NCBI GenBank assembly: GCA_049999765.1
Contig: JBNGIQ010009352.1
Coordinates: 1-47,373, forward strand
Reading direction: 5' to 3'
Length of the DNA stretch: 47,373 nucleotides
Origin: Phaeoceros laevis
Lineage: Eukaryota > Anthocerotophyta > Anthocerotopsida > Notothyladales
Positions within the stretch are counted from its first letter, which is position 1. Each line of letters begins with the position of its first letter. A program made the translations under genes and the position numbers. Positions 9,583 through 20,520 of the stretch are shown here, one piece after another. A model generated the notes under the pieces. That model was not told the DNA's origin. It did no database searches and saw only the letters and a list, made by a program, of their open reading frames with translations.

Positions 9583-10499
9583 CGGATTTCAGAGAGAGGC
9601 CTTCGACTAGGACTGGTAGCTGACTTGGCCACCACCTGGCTCAAACCAGTCAGGCGTTTGTGCAGCTCATCCAACTGCTTTTGCAACGAAGCATCAGAAT
9701 CTGTGTCCCTGGTCCCAACTGCTTTGGTTGCCTTCTCTACAAGTGGGTGCTCCTGTTTCATTGCCTCCTTGGCTACCCCCTCCGGCTTCTCCTTCCTTTC
9801 AGCTGCAACATCCAATTCGAACTCAATGGCCCAGCGAACAGCTTGTTCAAAAGTGGATGGGCCCTTAATACCCAAGCGCTTCTTCACGGATTTATTACTG
9901 ATCCCCTTCGTAAACTGTCTGAGAACCTCCTTGGAGTCCCTTCCCAAGGACAACTGCTGCGCAAGATGAAGGACCGCATCTCCATACGAGTAAATTGTTT
10001 CGTGTTGTCGCTGCAGCCGATTCTCAAACAAAGTCCGTAGCTGGTAGACATCCTTTACAATGAATTGATCCTCAAACTCTGTCCAGAATGTGTGCTAGCC
10101 GGTCTCCGGGCCCCCTGGATGGCTCTTGAAGTGCTGCGCCCTGGTCATAAACCACCTGGACGCAGGTAATTCTAAGCTCAAGGCCACCCAAACATACGCC
10201 TAATCGAAGGTCCATCGATTCATGTATACCGCCGAAGCCAAATGGCCTAGCCAGAATTCTGCATCTTCAGACAAAGAGTTGGTCTTGGCTGCCGAGAATT
10301 TCGGCAGCTTGACGACCTGCTTGCTATCCGCCGCCGTGGGTGCATGCAACAACGGCATCTGCAGAGGAACCGTCCTGGTTGGGTAGACGATGGCCAGGTC
10401 AGCTGTGGATGGCCGGCCTCCTGGGTTCGGCCAGACTTGCCCTTGCGGAGGCGGGTTCCACGTGCCCTGCCTTCCACCACCCAACTGCTGCGCTTGCAA
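9456..10499 (-). pseudogene. E1 Gag, capsid part and CCHC zinc knuckle
   Basis: From 10499: KQVVKLPKFSAAKTNSLSED, AEFWLGHLASAV, then after a TAG the retrotransposon-Gag region (ELPASRWFMTRAQHF, FWTEFEDQFIVKD, FENRLQRQHETIYSYGDAV), ending in the zinc knuckle CRNCEELGHFARDC (C-x2-C-x4-H-x4-C), which binds element RNA. There are two in-frame TAG codons: one after RWTFD where E2 has Gln, one after GGPETG where E2 has Trp (GWHQFW). After the knuckle a 1-nt deletion moves the reading into the protease frame. Confidence 0.9.
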
Positions 10500-10547
10500 C
10501 CCGCTACCTACTGGCTGCCCCCGCTCTGGTCGAGGTGCCTCCCAACT

Positions 10548-11907
10548 TCACTGGGCAGGTCGTGGCGCCTCCCACACCCCTGGATTGGGCCCCGGTACCT
10601 CCCATGGCCTCTGTGCCCCACTCCTGGAGGCCTGGCCACCTCCCCCCGAGGCTTGTCCCTGTGCCCAGGGTGGCGTGCTTCCAAATCCAACCGGTGCTAG
10701 AGGCCGTCGAGCAGCTGCCCCCCTGCCGCCTCCTGGCACGAAGCCTCTACTGCCGTCGGGTCCCCAGGGCTGGCCTCCCAGACCTCCACCCCCTGAGTTG
10801 GCTGCCGGCGGTGGCCTAGGGACCTGCGCTGGTATGGACGTAGGCTCCGGTGGGGGTCCCTCCGGTGGAGCTGTGCTATCCGGCTCTGTCCCCCATCGCT
10901 GGGCATTCGGGTGTGATGGTCCCATGCCTTGTCCCCTCACTGTCGCCGCCAACATCGCCTGCATGTACTCGAAGCCAGCGAGAAAATTTGCCCATTCTTC
11001 TGCACTAATCGTCACATTACCGTCCGGACCAGGCCTCATTCCTGCCACCGTAGGGGCAGAATGGGCTGACTGTTGTGCAGATCGTTGTCCTTCCCCAGCT
11101 GGCGGTGAAGGAGCCCTCCATGCCCCCCTGGTGTGATGGCCCCGGCCTCGACGGGTCTGGGGAGCCACTGCCTTCTCGAGACGGCCCCCTCTGGGAATTC
11201 GGAGATGCTGATCGTCGTCCTCTCCAATTATCCGCAGCTCCTCCCCTCCCGAAGCCCGCAAATGCTCTTCCCCACGGATCCGGAATGTAGTATCCTCTTG
11301 CGGCCGGGTCCCAATCTCGGCCATAGCGCACATCTTGTGGCCGCCCACGTCCCGATCCACGTTCCGGCTGGGAATGGCCGAGTGGCGCCATATCCTGAGG
11401 ACGGCCCCGTCCCGACCCCCGCTCCAATTGGGAATGATGGCTCCCAGATGACATGCTGACAGGCTGAAGTTCCCCGTCCTCCAACAGTAAATTCCAAGCC
11501 GCACTTGATCCGGCTTGCAGGGCCACCCCACTGCCTGCTGATGTGCCCAAAGCGCACCCCTGCAACCAAGAGAGGTCACTACTGCCGATTGTCCGTCGTC
11601 CAGTCCGCTCTAAGGGCGTGGAAACCTCACTCTCTGAGTCGGAGTCACAGATGGATGCCCAACTCCTCCAGACAGGTCGTGGTGTCGTGGTCCCCCGGGA
11701 ACACTGGCTTCGCACCTCCCCCGGGGCTGTCAACAAGTCGTCATCCCGTTCTCCCAATGCAACCGCTTGTGGCTCAACCCTCCATGTCAACCTCGACGGA
11801 CGACCAGGCTGTGTCTCCTCCCTCCGCTCCAGGTCTGCGTCCCACTTCCCCTGGTCGGCTAATTCTGAGACACAACACCAGCCCATGTACGCCGCATCAG
11901 CACACAA
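10548..11907 (-). pseudogene. E1 Gag N-terminal region, Pro/Gly-rich, frameshifted
   Basis: Two overlapping frames (11907-11017 and 11579-10548) make up the N-terminal Gag. Shared with E2 are RSWASICDSDSESEVSTP (E2 RRWAAICDSDDEVSSP) and a block around NVTISAEEWANFLAGFEYMQ (E2 NLVITPEEWANF). The rest is low-complexity Pro, Gly, Arg and Ser, as in disordered Gag N-termini. RGSGRGRPQD occurs twice. The high GC here explains many long spurious frames on the opposite strand. Confidence 0.8.
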
Positions 11908-12109
11908 TCACAAGGGTTTTCAGAATCCGCCGCCATCTGAGACAACACTTCCCGCCAGGTCCTCCACCGTAAGAGTTGACACTAGTTTCATGATCTGATG
12001 AAGAAAACACAACACCATCGCCACTTGCTCCGCCATCGATGCAGTCCGTCCTCCGCCACTACCGATCTAAGGTTTAGCTCACACCTCCGAACCAGCAATC
12101 AAATGTTAG

Positions 12110-12304
12110 CTAGTCTTGGTCCAATTCGTGGTAGATCATACACGCCCAGTCCTTGCCTTCAAGGAAACAATCACAGGCAACATCGCTAGTGGCCAGATCT
12201 ACCAACAAGTCGGAAACACAGGTCTCTAGGCCTTCAAATGTGCTGGCAAATACCACTCTAGTGAAGGCATGCAAGAAACACACGATAGGCGCACCATATC
12301 TCAT
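12110..12304 (-). CDS. E1 5' leader small ORF (64 aa), same family as the 3' small ORF
   Basis: It lies between the PBS and Gag, in sense. Core features match the other three copies: APIVCFLHAFTRVV at the start, FEGLETCVSDLLVDLA in the middle, VACDCFL, then WACMIYHEL. I do not recognise the family. Element E2 has an equivalent at 14661-14831. It could be a leader peptide controlling Gag translation or an accessory protein (inference). 12305-12811 holds no other ORF I can support and is probably 5' untranslated leader. Confidence 0.5.
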   Translation of the reverse strand: MRYGAPIVCFLHAFTRVVFASTFEGLETCVSDLLVDLATSDVACDCFLEGKDWACMIYHELDQD

Positions 12305-12811
12305 AGCAGGCAGCCGATCTGTGGTGTTTCCGCCCCAAAATGTCTTCGCAACACAGATCCCCTACCGCAATTGATCTATCCGCCGCCGGCACCCTCACTT
12401 ACAGTCCCGGCTGTGCATGCAATCGGATCCGCCGCCAGAAGCCCCGCGAGAGTCTTCAAACTTCAAATCGAGATGCAGCATGCATCCCGGACTCTTCCCG
12501 CTCCCACCGCCATGCTCCAACAGCGTTTCCAATTGCCTCCGCGCACCGCAGCGTCAATTTTGGCCCCGTCCAGACACGCAAGTGCAATTCTCCCGCCGAT
12601 CGCCTTCCCCGCGCCCAGACCTCAATGGCGCTCGCTTGTACTGGCCCCAAATGCCCGCTTGCGCTCAACAGCTCTCCACCAACAGTCTAACGCCACACGG
12701 CACTTCGACAGCAATCCGACGGGACTTATTTCAGCAAGTTCACACCTGACGTCCCTGACCCTTCATTCCCACATGCATCATGATCAGTGGATCTATGTAC
12801 CGGCGGCCTCC

Positions 12812-12824
12812 GGCTTTGATACCA
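12812..12824 (-). promoter_or_regulatory. E1 primer binding site (initiator Met tRNA)
   Basis: The reverse complement reads TGGTATCAAAGCC, one base downstream of the 5' LTR. It matches the usual plant initiator-tRNA PBS (TGGTATCAGAGC) with one change. The 12-nt B segment at the outer end of the 3' LTR is absent here. Confidence 0.9.
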
Positions 12825-12825
12825 A

Positions 12826-13343
12826 TGCAAAACACGTGCTAACAGCAACTTTCTTCCTAACCAACACTCCTACATGCGCAAATAGGGGCTAGGCAACCAC
12901 AAAATGTTAAGTAAGTGCGAACCGTCCCATTCCGGCAACAATTACTAGTCTGGGTTCCTGGCGCCCATGCTTCTGATTCCGGCCTCCCGCCTCCCGCCTA
13001 ACACAGCGCATCAGCCATCGCTAGTATCCCGTGCCAGGTGCCAAGAACAGAATACTATATCTCTCTCCTCTGTCCAAATCTGGACCAACTTACATAGGTC
13101 CGGATGCCTACCTGGCCTGGGCCCTAGCCTAGCGGCCAGGCCCGGTTCCTACCCTAGCCGCCGCCATCGGCGGCCGTCGGCTAGGGCATCTTCCCTAACT
13201 GGCGCCCGGTAACCCGCTCAGCTTGGTTAAGTCAAATCTGACCCCGGGTCGGGTCTTAACAGCGTCTTAGCTAAACGATCAATCAAAACCGCCTTTAGCC
13301 CTAGTTTCCTACGTTACCACTCTCCTACACTTAGCACGCCACA
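12826..13343 (-). repeat. E1 5' LTR
   Basis: 518 bp. In element orientation it begins TGTGGCGTGCTAAG at 13343 and ends TTTTGCA at 12826. It matches 1767-2420 with scattered changes, including an extra CCTCCCG copy near 12980. It has several GC-rich inverted stretches (GGCGGC/GCCGCC runs). It should hold the promoter and polyadenylation signals, but I cannot place a TATA box with confidence. Confidence 0.92.
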
Positions 13344-13467
13344 GGTCCTTTAAGGGTTAATGAACTTCAACAAAGAGCACGCTTCAAAACCAAACAAATG
13401 TGCAGATTTAGACACAAAGATTAAAGTCTATTTCTTTCCTTTCAAAATATAAGCACACATATATACT
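13344..13467. other. 124-bp host DNA between the two head-to-head elements
   Basis: It starts with the right TSD of E1 (GGTC, 13344-13347) and the rest of the interrupted 33-bp repeat (13348-13370). It ends with the left TSD of E2 (TACT, 13464-13467). Base composition is AT-rich like 1-1700 and 25060-25300, as expected for the original host locus. No gene is seen. Confidence 0.85.
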
Positions 13468-14066
13468 TGTGGCATGTTAACTACGAGATGTATTAACAGT
13501 CGATGGTCTAGGTATGTAAAATTGTTTGTGTTTCAGTCATGTTAAGGACATTTAGTGACCTGGCCGTGGGTTACGCGTTCTTCACGCTCGGGTAACCCGG
13601 CCAAGATAGGAGTTAGGGATTTCCCCTTTTTGGGCGCCGGAATGCGGCGGCCCGTTTAGGTTAGGCAATGGGGCTGCCTACCAGGCCTAGCTGGCTGGTG
13701 TGGCAACCCCGGTTTATGTGTGTCGAAATCGGAATGCGAAGGTGTGTGTTTTTGGAAGAACTCTGTGGAAACGCTGCGCAGGCGCGCGGCTAAGCATGCA
13801 TGGCACGCATGGAGGGGCCGAGCATGCAGGTCGATACGCGGGCGAGCCGGGGGTGCTAATCTGGGAGTATGGACTCTCACGAGTTCATCGCCAGGGTGTC
13901 TCGGTGAGTTTGGGGCGTCGTCGGCCTCCATTGGGCCTCCAGAAGCCCCTCACGGTAGCAAGACACAGTATGGGCTGTGTGCTTGCTGCTTGATGAGGTC
14001 AGCTAGCCGGAGTGCTAACGGAAGTGGTGTTTCTTACGGGAATGATAGTTAGCATAGCAATTTGAG
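13468..14066 (+). repeat. E2 5' LTR
   Basis: Starts TGTGGCATGTTAAC and ends CAATTTGAG directly before the PBS. A strong hairpin lies at 13561-13603 (TGGCC...GGGTTAC paired with GTAACCC...GGCCA), repeated in the 3' LTR. The 12-nt B segment that ends the 3' LTR is missing here. Confidence 0.93.
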
Positions 14067-14079
14067 TGGTATCAGAGCC
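14067..14079 (+). promoter_or_regulatory. E2 primer binding site (initiator Met tRNA)
   Basis: TGGTATCAGAGCC directly follows the LTR. This is the standard plant LTR-retrotransposon PBS, complementary to the 3' end of initiator Met tRNA. 14080-14660 is leader without a convincing ORF. Confidence 0.95.
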
Positions 14080-14660
14080 TTGGTTGTCAGACATCTTAGT
14101 CCGCAGTGGCTTGTGAGTGGAGAGGACAAGTGAGGACGGAAGGAGCAGCAAGTTTGTGCAAAACCCGTGTGTCGCAAGTTTTGATGTGCATGGCAGACTT
14201 GTGAGTACGATAAGCTGCCATTGAGGCCGTAGACGTGGTACTTGTTACGCTCAAGTTCAGATCTGACAAATTTTGACACCGATCTGTTGGGTTGTGATTC
14301 TGATCTGTCCTATCGCTTGTCTGGGAGTGGAAAGTTCCACATCGTTCCATTTCTCTGGCGTGAAGTGTCTGTGAGAAGGTGGAAAGACGGCAAGGGTGAG
14401 GCATCGGTTGCTGCGCGGAAGCTGTGACGGGGCTGCGAGTCCGTGCAAGAAGTGACTGAAGTTTGCAGGGACTGGTGGAAGGATGAGGTATTGATGTGAT
14501 TTCGGTTCGGTTGCCTTTTTCTCACGTCCCGCTTGAGTGACACTGTGCATGCAAAGAGGGCGGGGCCTCAGGCGATCGGATCTGGTGAGGGCGGCAGCTG
14601 CACCGAGAGCGGCAGTTGTGTGACGAACATCGGAGGAGTTTGCTGGGCAAGGGAGACGAA

Positions 14661-14831
14661 ATGGTGGAACACCTGGCGGCGGTGTGGTGTTTCCTTCACA
14701 ACATTATTCGCTTGATCTCGGCTCCGACAGCGGACGATCTGGCTGATGCCATTGGGGAAGAATTGCTTGACTTGGCCACCAACGAAGAACAGCCTTGTGA
14801 TTGTGTCTTGTTGGAACGTTCGTGGGCATGA
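14661..14831 (+). CDS. E2 5' leader small ORF (about 56 aa), same family as the 3' small ORF
   Basis: Contains AAVWCFLHNIIRLISAPTAD, then EELLDLATNEEQPCDCVLLE, then a TGA just before ILY, where relatives have CAMIxY or WACMIY. The alignment therefore runs past the stop, so the last few residues have been lost. It lies in sense between PBS and Gag, in the same frame as the Gag N-terminus but separated by several stops. Function unknown. Confidence 0.5.
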   Translation: MVEHLAAVWCFLHNIIRLISAPTADDLADAIGEELLDLATNEEQPCDCVLLERSWA

Positions 14832-14930
14832 ATTTTGTATCCATGAAGGGATCTGACTTACTTCTGGTGGCTAGCAAGGGATCGGAAACATGCAGGCCCG
14901 ATCGAAGGAAGAAAGTAGCCGGCGGCCCGA

Positions 14931-15809
14931 TTGGTGGCTTCAATGCTGCCAGGCAGGTCGGGGAGGACGGGAAGGTCGATTGGCCGTGGTGTTACGGTGC
15001 GGAGGAGGCCACCATCTGCGGTGGAGACTATCCGACACCGCCAACTGCAATTGCGGGTTGATCCAAAGGAGGACGGGAGCCTACGAGCCGACGCGGGGTT
15101 GGAGGCCGGGGAGACCTCTACCGTGACTGTAGAAGGGGCCGGAGTGATCATCGGCCTGCCCAGTTTGGTGGAAAATCCACCCACACGGAGACGATGGGCC
15201 GCGATCTGTGACTCAGACGACGAGGTGTCCAGTCCGTCGGAGGGGACGGGTGGAACGGAGGAAACAGTAGATCTGTCGGTGCTGGCACGATATGGAGACA
15301 GTGGGCAGACATCTTCTACTCTGGGAATGCGACTGGGAGTGCTGGAGTCGTGGGCATTAGAAGGGGCAGTGAATCACCTTAATCCAGACATGGAGATGGC
15401 GGATCAGTCCCAGGGGTCTAGGGCGGATCCCCAGAATGGAGGTGCAGGATCGTCTTTCTCAGCTCAGGATGGTCGGGCAGAGTACCAGGCGTTCAGGCAG
15501 ACCCTGGGCACTCCCGGTGGAGTGCATCCGGAAGATCTGGGCCAGGGAGGTGATGACATGCCGTGGAGGCGAGGTAGGTCGCTGTCTCAGGGAGGGACTT
15601 GGAGAAATCCATTTCGGCACTTGGACAGCTCCCTAGATCTGGGGGAGCCATATCGTGGTATAGGGAGAGTCTCTGGGGTGGCCGGGGTGCTTTCGGAGGA
15701 TGGCGAAGGCCAGGAGGTCTGTACAACCATAATTTTCTTGGCCGGCGGGCAGACACATTTGGAGGGCTTGGGTCTGGGATGCAGCCTGATGGGTCACAAG
15801 TGCCGTTGA
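14931..15809 (+). pseudogene. E2 Gag N-terminal region
   Basis: Low-complexity Gly, Ser, Arg and Asp-rich sequence. RRWAAICDSDDEVSSPSEGTG is the clear match to E1 (block around ASICDSDSESEVSTP). The frame changes near 15650-15810; homologous sequence continues in another frame to 16003. Likely a disordered N-terminal Gag segment. The start codon is not certain, because the same frame extends upstream across stops to the leader ORF. Confidence 0.75.
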
Positions 15810-15999
15810 ATACCTGGTCAGGGCGGGGTGGATATCGGCGGCAGGAGGGTTCTCGGAGCCCCATTCAGCATGGACAACGAGCTCCCACCCTGCCCATGAA
15901 TCCTACGCAGCCAGATTTGAGAGCGCTGACCCCACCTATGAATCCGGCGCCGCCAGATCAGAATCCTCCTATACCGGCCGTGAATTTGATGCAGCCAGG

Positions 16000-17503
16000 G
16001 TGAATGCGGACGGCAACTTGGTCATCACCCCTGAAGAATGGGCCAATTTCAACACGGCGTTTCAAATCATACAGGCGATGTTGCAAGTGAAGACGGGCGA
16101 GCAGGCTAATCCGGCCACACGGGCTCCAACTCCACAGGGGGTGCCCGTTGGCCCGGCGGGGGACCACAGCAGGCCTCCAGATCCACCGATTTCGGGAGGG
16201 GGACAGGGTGCGACAACAGGCGGTCCATCGTCTGTACCTGCTCACTCAGCCACAGGCCCGAGACCCTCGGTACGTTTCCATCCAGCAAGCTCGGGTGGGC
16301 TGGCGGGTGGTCCAAGCCACCAGCCACTTGGTGGCAGTCGTGGGTGGAATCCCGCACCTGGGGGTGGTGTAGCATGGGGTCAGGGTGGCAATCCAGTTCC
16401 CCAGGGAGTAAGCCGACAGGCGGGAATGGCGTCCGCACCAACCATGCAAGGCAATTCGACCCTGGGAGGGGTTCCAGGTGCTGCTGTCCAACGACCGGGG
16501 TATCATCCAGCGCCGAGATCAGGGGGTGGAGGACAGACAAGCTGGGGAGTAGCCAGGGGAGTGCAGACCCAGGGATGGCCTACAAAAGTTGTTCCTTTGC
16601 GAATGCCAGCTCCTAACGGCTCCTCACCGACAGATCATAAACAGGTGGTGAAACTCTCTAAGTTCTCGGCAGCAAAGACACTCACCCTCTCAGAGGATGC
16701 TGAATTCTGGTTGGAGCACTTATCCTCCGCCATCAGGATGAACAAGTGGGATTTTGAGCAGGCAGATGACTGAATCTAGATGAGTTTGGAGCTTCCAGCA
16801 GCCAGGTGGTTCAGCAATCGACTCAAACAGTTTAGACAGCACCCATTTGGAGAAGAAGCAGGCTGGCATCAGTTTTGGACAGAATTCGAAAATCGTTTCA
16901 TTGTGAAAGACAATTTCCAGTTGCGGCTAATGTTTGAAGGGAGAGTCCAACGCCAGCATGAAATTGTATATTCTTATGGGGACGCAGTCTGCCATGCAGC
17001 CACTCAGTTGGGGCTGGATGTGGACACGAAGGAGGTGCTCAGGCAATTTATCAAGGGCCTGTTAAATCGTTCAGCCCAAAAGAGGTTGAGTTCTTCGCTT
17101 CTTTTCTCTCCCCGCCCCAACTCTTTTGATCAGGCTGTCGAGTGGGCAGCGGAGCTGGAATTAAACGACCTCGCCGAGAAGAAAGCTTCCACATCAGGGT
17201 CCAGTTCTAAGGAAGCAGTGAAGCCAGATGCATCCGGGGGTGACAAGGCGGCTAAGGAGCCCTCGGGAAAGGACAAGGCAGGGGAGGCCACAGCTCCTTC
17301 TAACCAACAGATTGCCAAGCAGCTGGAGGAGCTGCACAAACGAGTTACAGGGTTAGGGCAGGTGGTGGCCAAATCCACGCTGCCCCCTCCCATGCCTTCT
17401 CAGTGACCACTCTCTGAGATTCGTTGCAGGAAATGCAACGAATTGGGCCACTTTGCGAGGGACTGCCCCAAGCCAGGGCCCTTTCCACCCACAGGCAACA
17501 GCT
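16000..17503 (+). pseudogene. E2 Gag, capsid part and CCHC zinc knuckle
   Basis: Begins with NADGNLVITPEEWANF, then a Gly/Pro-rich stretch, then KQVVKLSKFSAAKTLTLSED and the retrotransposon-Gag region (FWTEFENRFIVKDNFQ, GRVQRQHEIVYSYGDAV). The zinc knuckle is CRKCNELGHFARDC. In-frame stops: TGA and TAG at 16771-16779, TGA at 17404-17406 where E1 has Arg, and TGA at about 17501-17503 directly before the protease frame. The frame is otherwise unbroken across these stops. A Lys-rich acidic linker (17180-17330) precedes the knuckle. Confidence 0.9.
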
Positions 17504-17505
17504 GA

Positions 17506-18545
17506 ATGGTGCAGTATACTGATGAAGATCTTAGTCAACTATATGTTGATGAAGATATGGAGGAAGGCACGTTTATTCTGAACAATGTGTTATTAGATGT
17601 TGGGGTAGATGCATATTCCCAAGAGGAGGAACTGGTCGGGCGGGTGTCCGCTCTAGCTTTGTGTTATGAGGATCCCTCCTCCGGAGCTTTGGGCTCTGTA
17701 TGTCGTAGTCAGGATGGAAACCGGCAACAGACTTTCGATCCTCGACATACTTGGGTCACAGTGAAAGATGGACGGGTTACACGCACTGCAGCTCCTGGGC
17801 CTGCACATTCCAAATCAAGGGAGGTGACGAAGCTGCAGGAATTTTTATCAAAGGTGGCCCATACACCTGCAGGCAGGCAGGCCTTGGACTCGGTTTTCAG
17901 TGGCAGTCCACTCTCGTCGGCGTGTGATCCTCAGGCCAAGCCCTTTCTGGGCATCCAGTATTCTCCGTATTACATAGTATATGTAAAGGGAACCATCATG
18001 GGTCATCCTATTAATTGTCTGGTTGATACTGGTGCTACCATCTCGGTACTCATGGTGGCCGCTATCATTCGCTTCAATCTTCAAGATACGTTCAGCCTAC
18101 GAACAAGTGTTTTTAAATTACTTCGGCCTCTTCACATTCAGTTCACTCACAGGGCGAATTGCCACATCTACCAGTAGATGTGGGCGGAGTGATATGTCCA
18201 GTAAATTTTTACATAGCTCCACAGGGAGGCTATGATATGCTGCTTGGTATGGATGTTCTTATGCCGAGGCGAGTGGCACTAGATTGTAATGATCAAACCA
18301 TGCGCATTGCAAAAAGGTTGCCTGAAGCTGGTGATGACTATATTGCGTGCAAAAAGGTCCCGCTGGACATTCGCAAGGCAGAGTCCAAGTCCCCCTTGCA
18401 TCTATTTCGGAGGTGTGAGCTGGTGAAGACTTCTGAATGGGTGGGATTTCCCTCGGCAGCAAACATAAAGGCCTATCTTCAGGAGGAACTTTTTGATCCC
18501 TCTATTGACACCTCAGTGTCTGATGAGGAGGTGGAGGTTCCATAG
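17506..18545 (+). pseudogene. E2 aspartic protease with N-terminal extension
   Basis: The acidic N-terminus QLYVDEDMEEGTFILNNVLL is followed by HTWVTVKDGRV and the retropepsin active site NCLVDTGATISVLM. A 1-nt frameshift near 18090-18110 breaks the domain. The flap/core GGYDMLLGMDVLMPRRVALD is in the next frame (18159-18545), together with the conserved LFRRCELVKTSEW. Its place directly after the zinc knuckle, in the same frame, suggests one Gag-Pro-Pol polyprotein in the ancestor. Confidence 0.9.
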
Positions 18546-19676
18546 GAGATGCTTTGTTTTGGGTGGTCTACCTTACATCATGCAGCGTGCCAGCTTCAAG
18601 GAGATATCTGTCCAACACCATTTCTCACTGGAGGTCTGGCGAGGGAGGAAATTTTTCCCACACTCGAATGAATGGCAGAGCTCTCTCAGGGTTTCATCAA
18701 GGTGGCAGACCTGTCCACATTGAGTTCAAACCTTCCAGAGCTAGGAGGGGTGGACAGTACGGTTTTATTCACAGATGCGCAAAGTGAGTCAGAGGAGAGT
18801 GCAGTGGATTGGATTGAGGCACATCTGAAGGACTATGACAGAGAGGACTATGTGATCTCTCAATTCTTGGATAGCCTCAGTGAGGTGGAAAGCATGGAGG
18901 GCCCGGAGGAATTTTGGGAGCCTGGGAGGCAAATAACTACTCAAATGTCGGAGAGACCTGAGGGATGGGGGAAGAAGCCTGGTCCGAGGGAGGGCAGTTC
19001 TGAGAACGTGGCGGAATGGTTAGCATTGGCTGACCCATTCTTGGTGTCCAGTTCACAGAGAGCGCCCTATATGAAGGCAACAGAGGAGAAGCTGATGTTT
19101 GATCTCCAGGCATGGAAGGGGCGAGTCTCATATACTCAAGATTCATATTTTTTTTCTCGAAATGGAGCCGTGCAATATTTTTTAGGGTATGAAGATCCGG
19201 CCTGGTGGATGCCAACCTACGGCGTAGCACCAGCCAGCTGGAGTTCTTGGCAATGGAATTGCTGCAGAAGGATGGAGGAAAACGACCAGGTGTCGGGATT
19301 GAGCTCCAGGGAGTAGCAACAGTCACAACGACTTGTAAATGGCATGACGGAACGGGTAGGGCATAAGTTAGCCATTGCGTTACAAAAAGTGCGAAATGAC
19401 GACGTCTGGTTGGAGGGCCCCCTGAATAGGTTGTTTGGAGACGGGGACGATGAGGGAGACCTTAGCTTTGAAGGATGGTTTCCAGTGTATGCTCCTAGGG
19501 AGGAATGGCATCCTCCGTGGGTCTGGGCAGCTAGTGTGGCCAAGGGGGAGAACCTGCAAGGGAATGCAACATTGGAGGAAGACCAGAAGGGAGTTCGTGA
19601 AGGAGATCAACTGTGGGAGTCCGGGAGCAGCTCAACAAGTTCTAGCTAGTCATCTGAGGCACCAAGGAAGGCTAGA
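18546..19676 (+). pseudogene. E2 spacer domain between protease and RT, unknown
   Basis: Main frames 18672-19316 and 19344-19649. Conserved with E1: DYDREDYVISQFLDSLSEV and the aromatic block SYTQDSYFFSRNGAVQYFL. It is acidic and rich in Trp in its second half (EGWFPVYAPREEWHPPW). TAG stops at 19314-19316 and 19647-19649 interrupt it. I know no Pol domain with this signature. Conservation between two diverged elements argues for a real function. Confidence 0.6.
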
Positions 19677-20520
19677 ATGGCTGGGGTAGGGACTGCTCCA
19701 TTTCCATTAAACATGACATTTGGTAAGCAGTTGACTGCAGCTGAAAAGGAGGATGTGGTGCAGGTGTTGTTAAAACACAAAGCTGTGTTTGAGGTAGACC
19801 CAATGCAGCTTCCGTGCACTAACATCTGTGAGCATTACATTGATACAGGAGGGCACAGACCAATTAATATCCCAATGTACAGGTACAGCAAAGTGGAGTT
19901 AGAGATAATCGAGCAAGAGGTGCAGAAAATGTTGGCTTTAGGCATTATTGTTCCTTCAATCTCACCTTGGAGTGCCTCTGTTGTGATCACTCCCAAACCA
20001 GATAACAGTTGGCAATTCTGCGTCGACTATAGAGAGTTGAACAAATTACAAAGCGGGATAGCTTCCCTATGCCAACTGTGGATGAGATGTTGGATCTGTT
20101 AGGAGAATCAAAGGAATTTTGTCTCATTGACTTGCGGTGTGCTTATTGGCAGATACCATTAGAAGCGTCTTCGAGGGAGAAGACTGCCTTCTCAACACGG
20201 AGCGGGCATTGGGAGTTTGTTCGCATGCCCTTCGGCCTTGCCAACGCTCCCTCTACTTTCCAAAGGTTTATATCGCAGCTCTTGAAGCCCTTGTATCCCA
20301 TGGCTAGTTCCTACTTAGACGATATTATTGTACATCATGTGGATGGTCCTAGGTGTCTGGATGTGCTAGACAGAGCCCTGGAGCTGCTGGAATCGGTGTT
20401 TGCTGTGGCAAAAGAACAGAAGTGTAGAATCATGATGCAGGAAATGCTGTATCTAGGGTTCAGGTCACAGCACAGGGGATCCTACCGGATCCGCAGAAGG
20501 TAGAAGCCATTATCAATTTG
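19677..20520 (+). pseudogene. E2 reverse transcriptase domain, frameshifted
   Basis: First frame 19677-20102: HYIDTGGHRPINIPMYR, SPWSASVVITPKPDNSWQF, CVDYRELNK. A frameshift near 20050 moves to 20069-20503, with MPTVDEMLDLL, CLIDLRCAYWQIPLE, EKTAFSTRSGHWEFVRMPFG and the catalytic YLDDIIVHH. A second frameshift near 20465 follows YLGF. The catalytic Asp pair is intact, but the protein would be truncated. Confidence 0.95.

Larger units (their letters stand above)
1755..13343 (-). mobile_element. E1: full-length degenerate Ty3/gypsy LTR retrotransposon, minus strand
   Basis: In the element's own direction the order is: 5' LTR (13343-12826), PBS (12824-12812), small ORF, Gag with zinc knuckle, protease, long spacer, RT, RNase H, linker, Cys-rich zinc-finger module, integrase (HHCC, DDE, GPY-like tail), second small ORF, polypurine tract, short B1 segment, 3' LTR and a terminal B2 segment. 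Integrase after RNase H is the Ty3/gypsy order. 4-bp TSDs (GGTC) flank 1755 and 13343. The coding region is broken by frameshifts and by stops mostly at Gln or Trp codons. The RNase H residue matching the Asp of E2's TDH motif is Tyr, and the first integrase Asp reads Asn. The copy should not be able to move by itself. Confidence 0.95.

Noticed and set aside
10340-11136. Long plus-strand frames opposite E1 Gag, Pro/Gly-rich
   Set aside because: Antisense shadows of a GC-rich, low-complexity Gag region; no conserved motif and no equivalent opposite E2.
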